This document shows positions 14,702-23,057 of a stretch of 64,000 bases of DNA, one piece after another. The translations under genes and the position numbers were made by a program. The notes under the pieces are model-generated. The model searched no databases, was not told the DNA's origin, and saw only the letters and a list, made by a program, of their open reading frames with translations. The first letter of the stretch is position 1. Every line of letters begins with the position of its first letter. Source of the DNA: Streptomyces canus (GTDB lineage: Bacteria > Actinomycetota > Actinomycetes > Streptomycetales > Streptomycetaceae); the NCBI RefSeq assembly GCF_030816965.1, contig NZ_JAUSYQ010000002.1, forward strand, positions 9,724,001 to 9,788,000, given 5' to 3'.

Positions 14702-16762
14702 GTGGGACGCAGCAATCGCAGACGACCGACCGGCGCACGACGTGCGACCTTTGCCGCAGTGGCCCTGATGCTCGGGGGTGGTGGCTTGGTCGCAGCGAAT
14801 GTGTACGCCTCCGCCACGGAGAGCGGCACGCCGCAACAGACCTCGTGGGGAGCCGTCACGATCGACTGCCCGGACGTCGGGGACACGCTCACCAGCGTCC
14901 CGGACGGGTCGAGGGCGGACGTCGACAAGGAACTCGCCCTGCTGGACCAGCAGATAGCCGAGGCCTACCAGCAACTCCAGGACCCGTCGGTGCAGGACCG
15001 CGAGTCCGCGCAGAGCCGTATCGTCGACCCGCTCCAGGAGAACCGCGCCGCCACGATCGAGCGCATCACCGCCGCGCTCGAACGCGCGGGAGAGCAGCCG
15101 GACGGCCTCGGCGACATGGCCGGCTGCACCCTGCGCGAGACCGAGACCGAGAACGAGAACGGCGACGGTCAGGACCAGCAACAGGGCGACGGTCAGGACC
15201 AGGGAGACCAGCAGGGCGACGGTCAGAACCAGGACGGTCAGCAGGGCGACGACCAGCAGGGCGGTCAGGACCAGGGCGGTCAGCAGGGCAACGGCGGGCA
15301 GGCGGGCAACGGCCCCGTCGCCGCGGACTACGCCGACATCAACAGCGCTCCATCCGCCGGTCAGGCGCCGCAGGCTCAGGGCGACGCCTCCCGTGGCACC
15401 TTCGTCACCAGCTGCGGTGTGAACGCGAACGGCCTGTTCAACTCCGACAACGTCATCGTCGCCCCGGGTGTCTCCAACGGTGCCCACCACTTCCACGACT
15501 ACATCGGCAACCAGTCCAACACCGCCTTCGCGAGCGACCAGGACCTGGCGAACGCCGAGACGAGCTGTGTCGACCAGGGCGACAAGTCGACGTACTACTG
15601 GCCCGTGATCCGGCTCCAGAACGGAACACAGGAACAGGACGCCAACTCGCCCGGCGGCGGCGTCGAGGGCAACGCCGGCGAGATCGTCACCCCCAAGGAA
15701 GTGACGCTGACGTTCGTGGGCAACCCCCGCAGCAAGGTCACCGCGATGCCGCGTCTGCTGCGCATCATCACCGGTGACGCCAAGGCGTTCGTCAACGGCA
15801 CCGCCAACGCCAACGCGTCCTGGAGCTGCACCGGGTTCGAGGACCGGCAGCTGAAGGACAAGTACCCGCTGTGCCCGCAGGGCAGCGACGTGGTGCGCAC
15901 CTTCAAGTTCCAGAGCTGCTGGGACGGCCGCAACATCGACAGCGCCAACCACCGCACCCACGTGGCGTTCGCCCAGAACGACGGCACCTGCCCGGACGGC
16001 TTCGAGGCCATCCCGCAGCTGGTCCAGCGGATCGTCTACGACGTCGACGCGCCGAGCCTGAACGACGGCGGTCGCACGACTCCGCTGTTCGCGGTCGACT
16101 CCTTCCCGGAGCAGCTGCACAAGCCCGTCACCGACCACGGCGACTTCATCAACGTCTTCGACGAGGACCTGATGAACGAGATGGTCGGCTGCATCAACGA
16201 CGGCCGTCAGTGTGGCGCGGGCACAGGCGAGGACGACCCGGGCAACGGCGGCAACGGCGACGGCAACGGCGAGAACGGTGGCGACAACGGCAACGGCTCC
16301 GCCCCGGACCCCGGTACCAGTCAGGACCCCGGCAACGGGAACGGCAACGACAACGGCTCCGAGGACACCCCCGGAAACAACGACGAGCCGCAGCAACAGC
16401 CCACGCCGACCACCGAAGCCCCGGCCGGCGACCAGACGACCGCCCCCGCCGCCGACCAGCCGAAGACCTACAGCTCACCCACCGCCCACAGCACCACCGC
16501 GCCTTCGCCCGAGACCGGCAACGGCAACGGCAACAGCCAGGCGAACCAGCCCGACCCCCAGGACGGCACCGCGACAGACGACCCCGGAACCGGCACCACC
16601 GGAGCCGTCGCCCAGCCCCCGGTCGCCGCGCAGCCCGAGCCTCAGGGCAACCAGGGCAGTCTCGCCGAGACCGGCACCCAGCTGTGGCCGGCCGCACTGG
16701 GCGCGATCCTCCTGATCTCCGGCTTCGTTCTCCTACGACGCACCAGCCGCCGCTCGATGTGA
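14702..16762 (+). CDS. Secreted, sortase-anchored DUF1996 protein
   Basis: 686 residues from GTG 14702, which sits 7 bases after AGGAG; a TTG at 14663 also opens the frame but lacks a site. Order: signal peptide ([20 protein letters not shown]), a coiled Gln/Glu region, a Gln-Gly-Asp repeat tract (about 160-200), a DUF1996 domain (about 230-500, starting near [19 protein letters not shown]), an Asn/Gly/Pro/Thr-rich stalk, then LAETG (654-658), a membrane helix and a basic tail. LAETG fits the LAXTG signal of actinobacterial class E sortases, so it should be covalently wall-linked. The function of DUF1996 is unknown; fungal relatives are secreted. Confidence 0.85.
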   Translation: MGRSNRRRPTGARRATFAAVALMLGGGGLVAANVYASATESGTPQQTSWGAVTIDCPDVGDTLTSVPDGSRADVDKELALLDQQIAEAYQQLQDPSVQDRESAQSRIVDPLQENRAATIERITAALERAGEQPDGLGDMAGCTLRETETENENGDGQDQQQGDGQDQGDQQGDGQNQDGQQGDDQQGGQDQGGQQGNGGQAGNGPVAADYADINSAPSAGQAPQAQGDASRGTFVTSCGVNANGLFNSDNVIVAPGVSNGAHHFHDYIGNQSNTAFASDQDLANAETSCVDQGDKSTYYWPVIRLQNGTQEQDANSPGGGVEGNAGEIVTPKEVTLTFVGNPRSKVTAMPRLLRIITGDAKAFVNGTANANASWSCTGFEDRQLKDKYPLCPQGSDVVRTFKFQSCWDGRNIDSANHRTHVAFAQNDGTCPDGFEAIPQLVQRIVYDVDAPSLNDGGRTTPLFAVDSFPEQLHKPVTDHGDFINVFDEDLMNEMVGCINDGRQCGAGTGEDDPGNGGNGDGNGENGGDNGNGSAPDPGTSQDPGNGNGNDNGSEDTPGNNDEPQQQPTPTTEAPAGDQTTAPAADQPKTYSSPTAHSTTAPSPETGNGNGNSQANQPDPQDGTATDDPGTGTTGAVAQPPVAAQPEPQGNQGSLAETGTQLWPAALGAILLISGFVLLRRTSRRSM

Positions 16763-16784
16763 CATCGGCCGGCACACGCGAGAA

Positions 16785-16835
16785 GCAGGGGTGGCTGTCC
16801 GCCACGCAGTTCCACCGGCGGACAGCCACCCCTGC
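16785..16835. terminator. Bidirectional terminator with perfect 19-bp stem
   Basis: GCAGGGGTGGCTGTCCGCC and its exact reverse complement flank a 13-base loop, 22 bases after the DUF1996 stop. It also lies just past the end of the leftward MFS remnant, so it probably served both genes. Confidence 0.8.
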
Positions 16836-16841
16836 TCACGG

Positions 16842-17648
16842 CCGGGCGCCGCACCCCGATGAGCACGGCGGCGATCATCGCGGCCACCAGCATGCCGATC
16901 CGCCGACGAGGGGCGCGGGTGTACAGCGCGTCGGTGAATCCCGCCCTTCCGAGAACCTGGCCCTGGTCGGCGGTCCCGATCCCCGCCCGCGCTGGGTGCC
17001 CGGGCAGGGTGTCGAGCACGCGGTGGGTCAGGATCACACCGCAGACCGCAGACCGCAGACCGCAGACCGCAGACCGCCGGCCCAGTCGGCTGACGCGGCA
17101 GGCTGTCCATCGCGATGGTGGTCATGGGAGCCATGGCCGGTTCGATACCGACGCCCGGCACGGCGGACCACAGCCGCCTCTCCGGGGCCGGTGGAGGCCT
17201 GGAAGGGGTTGGGAACTGCTGGGGTTTGCCCCGGCGCCTCCGACCGCGAGACCGGTGACGAGCAGCACTCCGGGCGTGGGCCGTTTCATCAGCCGGCCGA
17301 CGAGCGGCCCCAGCCCGACGGTGAACCCGTTGAACGCGATCACGTGAAGAGTCACATGTCCGGCATGGGACAGGGCGACCGCGGTTCGACCAGCACGAAG
17401 GAGCGCAGCGCGGCGGCCGTCACGAGGAAGGCCGTCACCACCTCGGCCGACCCCCAGCCCGCGCTTCCGCCCTCGATGACGCCGTCGACGAGGCCGGATG
17501 GCCACGGCGGTCAGGATCTCCCCGGGAGCGTCAGTCCGAGGCCGAAGGGCGACGGGAGCAGCGCGGCCGTGCCCACACCGGTGAGCGCCTGGCGAGCCAG
17601 GTCTTCTTGCGGCCGTACAGGTCGCCGATCGTCCCGCCCTCGAAAATT
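16842..17648 (-). pseudogene. Decayed MFS (DHA2/EmrB-type) transporter
   Basis: Pieces of a drug:H+ antiporter appear in order on the minus strand but in different frames: EGGTIGDLYGRKKTW (loop 2-3 motif), then RQALTGVGTAALLPSPFGL, then a stop, GLVDGVIEGGSAGWGS and LVEPRSPCPMPDM, then FTVGLGPLVGRLMKRP, PAMAPMTTIAMDSLPR, and finally RIGMLVAAMIAAVLIGVRR. At least four frame breaks plus internal deletions are needed (about 800 bases against about 1,450 for an intact gene). One break coincides with a 5x heptanucleotide repeat. No function is expected. Confidence 0.8.
17041..17075. repeat. (GCAGACC)5 heptanucleotide repeat
   Basis: Five perfect tandem copies of GCAGACC inside the MFS remnant. Seven is not a multiple of three, so copy-number change shifts the frame. 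The reading frame of the transporter differs by one base on the two sides of the repeat. Confidence 0.9.
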
Positions 17649-17862
17649 GACGTGAGCCATTCCTGGTCCGGGAAACCGAATCGGACCGTACCCCCCGGCG
17701 GCCGCCCGGGAGATGCCGTTGTACCCGCAAACTAAGCTGAACAAGGGCGACCGCTGATCCCGGCGGGGCGAATTCACGGCCCACTCGGTGCCCCCGCCAC
17801 TGGTCCGTATGCAGCAGCACGGGAAGCAGGAGACCGTGGCTGCCGGTGAGGCTTGACGGGTC

Positions 17863-19053
17863 ATGACGTCCCACCCCCGGGAGCCTCCGTTGCCTCTACG
17901 CCGATCCCGCCTGCGAGCGGCGTCCGCCCTCGCGGTCTGCCTGGCCGCGCTGTCCCCGGCGATGGGCTGTACCGCCGCCGACGCCTCGGGCAACCAGACG
18001 CTTCAGCGTCAGCTCGACGACTTCGTGCGCCGCCCCGGCGGCCCGCCCGGAGCCATCGCCGTCCTGCGGACCGAGAAGGGGACCCGAATCGTGCGGGCGG
18101 GCGTCGCCGACATCCGTACGCGCCGCTCCCCCCGCCCCGACGACCACATGCGCATCGCGAGCACGGCCAAGGCCTTCAGCGGAGCGGTCGCCCTCACCCT
18201 GGTAGACCACCGCACCCTGCGCCTGGACGACACCCTGCGCAAGCGCCTGCCCCAACTCCCGGACGCCTGGGGATCAGTGACGCTTCGTCAACTCCTGAGC
18301 CACACCAGCGGTCTGCCGGACTACTCCCGGAGCGCAGGGTTCCTCGACGAACTACGGGCCGACCCGCGCCACCACTTCGACTCCCGGCGCCTGCTCGACT
18401 ACATCGCCGACCAACCTCTGCTCTTCAAGCCGGGCACGCGGTACCGCTACTCGAACTCGGACAACATCGCCGTAGCACTCATGGCGGAGGCGGCGACCCA
18501 CACACCGTACGAAGAACTCCTGCGCCAACGCGCCTACGCACCGCTGAGCCTGCGCTCCACCAGTCTCCCGCAGGGGTACCGGATGCCGAAGCCCTACCTG
18601 CACGGCTATGACGTGAGCCCGTCGGCGTCCCCGGAGGACGTCAGCGAGGTCATCGGCATGTCGGGCGTCTGGGCCTCCGGAGGCATCGTCTCCACGCCCA
18701 ACGACATGACCCGCTTCATCCGGGGTTACGCGGGCGGACGGCTCTACGGCAGGAAAGTCGTCCAGCAGCAGCGGCAGTGGGTCAAGGGCGCGTCCGAGCC
18801 CGCCGGGCCGGGCCGCAACTCCGCGGGTCTTGCCCTCTTCCGCTACGAGACGCGATGCGGCGTCGTCCTGGGCCACACCGGCAACACGCTCGGCTATACC
18901 CAGTTGATCGCGGCCACCCCCGACGGCCGCCGTTCACTGACGTTCTCGGTCACCGCCCAGATCACCCGGTCCGCCGACGAGAAAGGGCTGCGGAAAATGC
19001 GCGTACTTCAGGAGGACTTTGTCTGCGCATTGCTGCACGGAAATGACCAATAG
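17863..19053 (+). CDS. Serine beta-lactamase/D,D-peptidase-like hydrolase
   Basis: 396 residues with the penicillin-binding/class C fold: S100-T-A-K103 (SxxK), Y196-S-N198 (YxN) and HTGNTLGY near the C-terminus in place of KTG. Topologically it fits R61-type D-alanyl-D-alanine carboxypeptidases and related esterases. The N-terminal signal segment ends in SPAMGC, a weak lipobox, so it is exported and perhaps lipid-anchored. The 214 bases upstream hold no gene. Real activity (peptidase, esterase or amidase) is open. Confidence 0.85.
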   Translation: MTSHPREPPLPLRRSRLRAASALAVCLAALSPAMGCTAADASGNQTLQRQLDDFVRRPGGPPGAIAVLRTEKGTRIVRAGVADIRTRRSPRPDDHMRIASTAKAFSGAVALTLVDHRTLRLDDTLRKRLPQLPDAWGSVTLRQLLSHTSGLPDYSRSAGFLDELRADPRHHFDSRRLLDYIADQPLLFKPGTRYRYSNSDNIAVALMAEAATHTPYEELLRQRAYAPLSLRSTSLPQGYRMPKPYLHGYDVSPSASPEDVSEVIGMSGVWASGGIVSTPNDMTRFIRGYAGGRLYGRKVVQQQRQWVKGASEPAGPGRNSAGLALFRYETRCGVVLGHTGNTLGYTQLIAATPDGRRSLTFSVTAQITRSADEKGLRKMRVLQEDFVCALLHGNDQ

Positions 19054-19076
19054 CGGTCTCCCGCAGCCACCGGGAT

Positions 19077-20003
19077 TCAACTCACCACGATTTCCCAGGT
19101 GTCGACGGCGTAATGGACCGACATTCCGTTGCGGGCGTACAACTCGGGGGCGCCGGTGGCATTTTCGGTGTCCACGCCGAGGCCCACGGTGCCCCGCCCC
19201 CGGGCCGCGAACGCCGCGAACGCCTGTCGCAGCAGAAGTCCGCCGAGGCCCCGGCCGCGGGCCTCGCGGACGACGCCGAGGCTCCGGATCCACCCGATGG
19301 CCTCGCGGTCGTCGCGGGCGATCAGGAAGCCGACGTCCCCGAGGTCCTCGGTGGAGACGAGCCACACCAGGGACCAGTCGAGCCGATCGGCCTGGATGTC
19401 GTAGAGCCACCGCTCGTAGGCGCGCGGCTGGAAGTCGAAGTGCTCGGCGAACGTGGCCTGGTAGAGGGCGTGGGTCTGCTTCCGGTCCGCCTCGCCGGCG
19501 CAGGTCCGCACCCGCACCCCCGCGGGCGGCTCGGGCGGCAGGTCCTCGCTCCTGCGCAGTGCCCGCTCCAGTACGTGATAGCGCCGTACGACAGACCAGC
19601 CTCGCGCCCGTATCAGCGTGAGGTCGGTCGTGGGCGCCGAGTTGAGGTGCAGATGGAGTACGGCCTTCGAGGCGCCGTTCGCGCGGGCCTTCTCCAGCGC
19701 CCTGGTTTCGATCGCCTCCAGGAGGAGTCCACCGGCCTGCTGGTGGTCGGGCAGCACATAGTGGTCGGCGCTGATGCGCTCGCCCTTCGAGTCGTCCCAT
19801 ACCAGGGCGTACGCCACCAGGCGGGCTCCGTCGAAGGCCAGCCAGGAGTCGCGGTCGAGGTCGGTCTCGGGCTGTCCCAGATCGGACTCCACCGTGTGCA
19901 GATCGGTCTCGGGCCGCCCGATTTCGATCCGGTCGATCTCGTTGAGCAACTCGGTGACGGCCGGCGCGTCGGTGGGCGCGGCGGCGCGCAGGAGATAGGG
20001 CAT
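19077..20003 (-). CDS. GNAT acetyltransferase, tandem-domain (mycothiol synthase-like)
   Basis: 308 residues with two GNAT-type halves. The C-terminal half has a clear acetyl-CoA pyrophosphate loop (SLGVVREARGRGLGGLLL near 245-262) and a following NATGAPELYARNGM. The N-terminal half (1-150) is a degenerate GNAT domain. The layout resembles MshD-like and other double-GNAT actinobacterial proteins, but this is not clearly mshD itself. It converges on the serine hydrolase gene, 23 bases between stops. Confidence 0.8.
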   Translation of the reverse strand: MPYLLRAAAPTDAPAVTELLNEIDRIEIGRPETDLHTVESDLGQPETDLDRDSWLAFDGARLVAYALVWDDSKGERISADHYVLPDHQQAGGLLLEAIETRALEKARANGASKAVLHLHLNSAPTTDLTLIRARGWSVVRRYHVLERALRRSEDLPPEPPAGVRVRTCAGEADRKQTHALYQATFAEHFDFQPRAYERWLYDIQADRLDWSLVWLVSTEDLGDVGFLIARDDREAIGWIRSLGVVREARGRGLGGLLLRQAFAAFAARGRGTVGLGVDTENATGAPELYARNGMSVHYAVDTWEIVVS

Positions 20004-20069
20004 GAGGCAAGGGTCCGGGGCGGGACCGGCGGCCGCAAACGAGTTTTCACCGAGGGGTCGGAGAGCGTT

Positions 20070-20093
20070 CGCGCAGCCTTGGTAGGCTGCGCG
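20070..20093. promoter_or_regulatory. 9-bp stem hairpin upstream of conservon
   Basis: CGCGCAGCC / GGCTGCGCG with a 6-base loop lies between the GNAT start and the conservon. It could be an attenuator or operator for either divergent transcript. A tiny frame (20102-20191) follows, but nothing supports it. Confidence 0.35.
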
Positions 20094-20258
20094 CGTTGAT
20101 CATGAACGGAACGGTGACAGGACGAGGACAGGACGTACAGCCGGCTCCGAACCCGCACGAGGTGCCGAGCGCGGGCGGCGGCGACCGCTGACGGTGGTCG
20201 ATGAGGCCTTTGCGGGATCTTTGTGGAGAGTCGTCAAGTGTGGCCTCTGATATGCCTG

Positions 20259-20317
20259 TTGACACCGTGACGGCTGATAAGATCATTACACTTTTCAGTA
20301 GGCTGATGACGCGTCAT
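20259..20317 (+). promoter_or_regulatory. Possible conservon promoter region with palindrome
   Basis: TTGACA (20259-20264) is followed by AT-richer sequence (GATAAGATCATTAC) that could hold a -10, although spacing to the best hexamer is not ideal. ATGACGCGTCAT (20306-20317) is a perfect 12-bp palindrome just downstream. The rest of 20004-20465 shows no gene. It would leave a leader of about 170 bases before cvnA. Confidence 0.35.
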
Positions 20318-20465
20318 ACGCGCGTACGGGGGACAGCCAAAACGGCCCCATCGTGAAGGAGTGACGGTTGGTCCGCCGGTAAGGTCCGCGCCGCACAGTG
20401 GCGGGCATTTCCGGGGGCCCATGCATGGTCAGTCTCCCGACGCGAGGCGACTTGAAGAGAGTCTC

Positions 20466-21653
20466 ATGACGTCATTGTTCGAAGATCCACTCCTGTGGGT
20501 CCTGCTCGTGGTACTCATCGCTGCGATTTTCGCAGTGATGCGCGCACGGAGAACCAACATCCAGCTCCGCGCGAACAACAACAAACTGCACGGCGACGTG
20601 GCGAGTGTGCGAGGTCAGCTCGCCGAGCTCCAGACGACCTACTCGTCGGTGAGCGCGCGGCACGCCGCGGATCTGGAAGAGGTGCGCAGGGACGCAGAGT
20701 CGGCGACGAAGGCGACCCTGAAGTCGGCCGTCGGCACCCTGGCGACCCTGGCCGAGGAGCAGCTGGCCCTGCTCGACGGCCTCCAGCAGAAGTACGGCGA
20801 CGACCACGCGGTCCTCGGCGATCTGATGCTGGTCGACCACACCGGCAGCCAGTTCAGCCGCCGTACCAAGGGCATCTCGGTGCTCTGCGGCGGGTGGCTC
20901 GGCCGGCGCGACCGGGACGCCTCGGTGTACGACGTCGCCCGCAGCGCCCAGGGGCGGATCCGCGACTTCGAGCGGGTCAAGGTCCACTCGCAGGCCAGCG
21001 TCGCGATCACCAGCCGCGCGGTCGAACCGGTCGCCATGGTCCTGGCCGAACTGCTCGACAACGCCACCAAGTACAGCGCCCCCGGCACCCCCGTCGAGAT
21101 CAACATCCAGGCCGTCCCCACCGGGATATGCCTGATCGTCGACGACGCCGGTCTCGGTATGGACCAGGAGACCAAGGCCCGCGCCGCGTCTCTGCTGACC
21201 ACCGGCGGATCCGTGGACATCACGAGCCTCGGCGACCCGCCCAAGTTCGGCTTCGCCCTCTCCGGGAAGCTCGCCGCCCACTACGGGTTCCACGTCTCCG
21301 TCGACGCGGTCTCCCCCTACGGCGGTGTGCGTGCCGTGATCCGGGTGCCCGAGAACCTTCTGACGGCGGACGTGCCCGCACCCGCACCCGTCGAACTCGA
21401 CGACCACGAGGGCGAGCCCACGGCGGCCAAGCCGGCCCCCGTCGCCTCCCTCGTCGTCGGACAGACCGCCGGAGGCCTGCCCAAGCGCCGTCGGCGGCGC
21501 AACGGCTCCGTCTCCGTGGTGGCCTCGCCCGGCGCGGACGTACCCGACCTGGACGCGGCCGGCGAAGAGACCGCCTCGCGGCTCAAGGCATTCGCTCGCG
21601 GAACCCTGCTCGGGCGGGACTCAGACAACACGGAAGGACCTCAGAACCAGTGA
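20466..21653 (+). CDS. cvnA: Conservon CvnA-type sensor ATPase
   Basis: 395 residues from ATG 20466. One N-terminal membrane helix (PLLWVLLVVLIAAIFAVM), a coiled region (about 35-90), then a GHKL ATPase domain with N-box AELLDNATKYS (near 195), G1 DDAGLGMD and a later GFALSGKLAAHYG. There is no obvious phosphoacceptor-His dimerisation domain. The C-terminus is disordered with an RRRRR patch. CvnA proteins of Streptomyces conservons assemble with CvnB-D at the membrane in a G-protein-like complex. First gene of the operon; its stop overlaps the cvnB GTG. Confidence 0.88.
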   Translation: MTSLFEDPLLWVLLVVLIAAIFAVMRARRTNIQLRANNNKLHGDVASVRGQLAELQTTYSSVSARHAADLEEVRRDAESATKATLKSAVGTLATLAEEQLALLDGLQQKYGDDHAVLGDLMLVDHTGSQFSRRTKGISVLCGGWLGRRDRDASVYDVARSAQGRIRDFERVKVHSQASVAITSRAVEPVAMVLAELLDNATKYSAPGTPVEINIQAVPTGICLIVDDAGLGMDQETKARAASLLTTGGSVDITSLGDPPKFGFALSGKLAAHYGFHVSVDAVSPYGGVRAVIRVPENLLTADVPAPAPVELDDHEGEPTAAKPAPVASLVVGQTAGGLPKRRRRRNGSVSVVASPGADVPDLDAAGEETASRLKAFARGTLLGRDSDNTEGPQNQ

Positions 21654-22051
21654 ATCCCGATCTGTCGTGGGTGCTGAACGACGTGCTCGAGGTGCGCGGA
21701 GCCCGCCACGCCATCCTCGTCTCGGCGGACGGCCTGCTGATGCAGCGGTCCGACGGCATCGTCCGTGACGACGCGGAACGCAACGCCGCCGCGATGAGCT
21801 CCCTGCAGTCCCTGTGCCGCAGCGTCGCCCCCTTCGTCGGCGGCGGCAAGGGCCTCTGGAAGCAGACACTGATCGAGTTCGACGGCGGATGGATCTTCCT
21901 CATCGCCGGGGGCAGCGGCTCCTACCTCGCCGTCTCGACCGCTCTGGACGTCGACATGGAGGCCATGTCGATCCGGATGCAGAAGACGGTGGGCGCGCTG
22001 ACCAAGGCGATGAGCGCCACTCCGCGCCAGAACACCGGCGTAGACGCATGA
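21650..22051 (+). CDS. cvnB: Conservon CvnB, roadblock/LC7 protein
   Basis: 133 residues, GTG start overlapping the cvnA stop (GTGA, 21650-21653) with GGAAGGA in front. Single roadblock/LC7 domain (DVLEVRGARHAILVSADGLL and LIEFDGGWIFLIAGGSGSYL). In conservons such proteins are thought to regulate the CvnD GTPase, like MglB with MglA. Coupled to cvnC by a further 4-base overlap. Confidence 0.92.
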   Translation: MNPDLSWVLNDVLEVRGARHAILVSADGLLMQRSDGIVRDDAERNAAAMSSLQSLCRSVAPFVGGGKGLWKQTLIEFDGGWIFLIAGGSGSYLAVSTALDVDMEAMSIRMQKTVGALTKAMSATPRQNTGVDA

Positions 22052-22425
22052 CCTGGCCTGGCGAGGACGCTCCGGTAACCAGCGACTTCGTCCGCTCCTA
22101 CGTCATCACGGGCGGCCGTCGTCTCCCCTCCGACGACGACCTGGCCCTGCACACGCTGGTGTGCCTGGCCCCCGACCGGACCCTGCCGCTCGGGGCCGGA
22201 CCCGAGGTACGGGCCATCTGGGAGCTCTGTTCGGGCGGCTACCTGTCGGTCGCCGAAGTCGCCGGTCATCTGGGACTGCCGGTCGGCGTGGCCCGACTGC
22301 TGCTGTCCGATTTATTCGAGCAGGGGCACCTCCTGCGTCGCGCTGAACCGGCCCCCGCCCAGCACGTTCCCCGAGCGATACTCGAGAAGGTTCTGCATGG
22401 ACTCGAAACCCTCAACATCGGCTGA
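22048..22425 (+). CDS. cvnC: Conservon CvnC, DUF742 protein
   Basis: 125 residues, ATG overlapping the cvnB stop (ATGA). DUF742 signature: SYVITGGRR near the start, HTLVCLAP, and a winged-helix-like LSVAEVAGHLGLPVGVARLL with the final LEKVLHGLETL. DUF742 proteins are the constant third member of conservons. The end overlaps cvnD by 29 bases. Confidence 0.92.
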   Translation: MTWPGEDAPVTSDFVRSYVITGGRRLPSDDDLALHTLVCLAPDRTLPLGAGPEVRAIWELCSGGYLSVAEVAGHLGLPVGVARLLLSDLFEQGHLLRRAEPAPAQHVPRAILEKVLHGLETLNIG

Positions 22426-23005
22426 CCCCGGGGCGAACGGCTCCATCTACGTGTCCGCCGAGGTGACCACCGCCGCGAAGATCCTGGTGGTCGGACACTT
22501 CGCCGTGGGCAAGACGACCTTCATCGGGTCTCTGTCGGAGATCACTCCGCTGCGCACCGAGGAGAAGATGACCCAGGCGTCCACGCACGTCGACGACCTG
22601 CGCGGGGCGCCGGAGAAGGCGACCACCACCGTGGCGCTGGACTTCGGCCGGCTGACCCTGAGCGACGAGCTGGTGCTGTACCTGTTCGGCACCCCCGGCC
22701 AGCAGCGCTTCATGCAGCTGTGGGAGGACATGGCCCGCGGTGCGCTCGGCGCCCTGCTCCTGGTCGACCCCTCACGCCTGGAGGAGACCTTCCCGGTCAT
22801 CGACCTGATCGACGAGTACGGCCTCGAGTACGCGATCGCCGTCAACACCTTCTCGCAGACCAGCCACTTCGAGGAGGACGAGATCCGCGAAGCCCTCGAC
22901 CTGCTTCCGGACACCCCCGTCATCTACTGCGACGCCCGCGACCAGCGCTCCTCCGCCCGCGCCCTGATCGCCCTCGTGCGTCACCTCCTCGACCGCGCCG
23001 CCTGA
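22397..23005 (+). CDS. cvnD: Conservon CvnD, small Ras-like GTPase
   Basis: 202 residues. P-loop G33-HFAVGKT-40, switch II FGTPGQQRF in place of DxxGQ, and AVNTFSQ where NKxD is expected, a change common in CvnD/MglA-like GTPases. It should bind GTP and switch the conservon complex. The start is within cvnC and translation is coupled. Confidence 0.93.
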   Translation: MDSKPSTSADPGANGSIYVSAEVTTAAKILVVGHFAVGKTTFIGSLSEITPLRTEEKMTQASTHVDDLRGAPEKATTTVALDFGRLTLSDELVLYLFGTPGQQRFMQLWEDMARGALGALLLVDPSRLEETFPVIDLIDEYGLEYAIAVNTFSQTSHFEEDEIREALDLLPDTPVIYCDARDQRSSARALIALVRHLLDRAA

Positions 23006-23057
23006 ACCACCACCCCCCGCCCGGACCGCACGGTCCGGGCCACCAAAGGACACAGAC

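Noticed and set aside
13514..16396. 960-codon minus-strand frame
   Set aside because: Only its last 140 codons are a gene (NUDIX); the rest is antisense to the DUF1996 gene and the exonuclease gene.
20102..20191. 29-codon frame upstream of the conservon
   Set aside because: No ribosome site and no recognisable peptide; could be part of a leader only.
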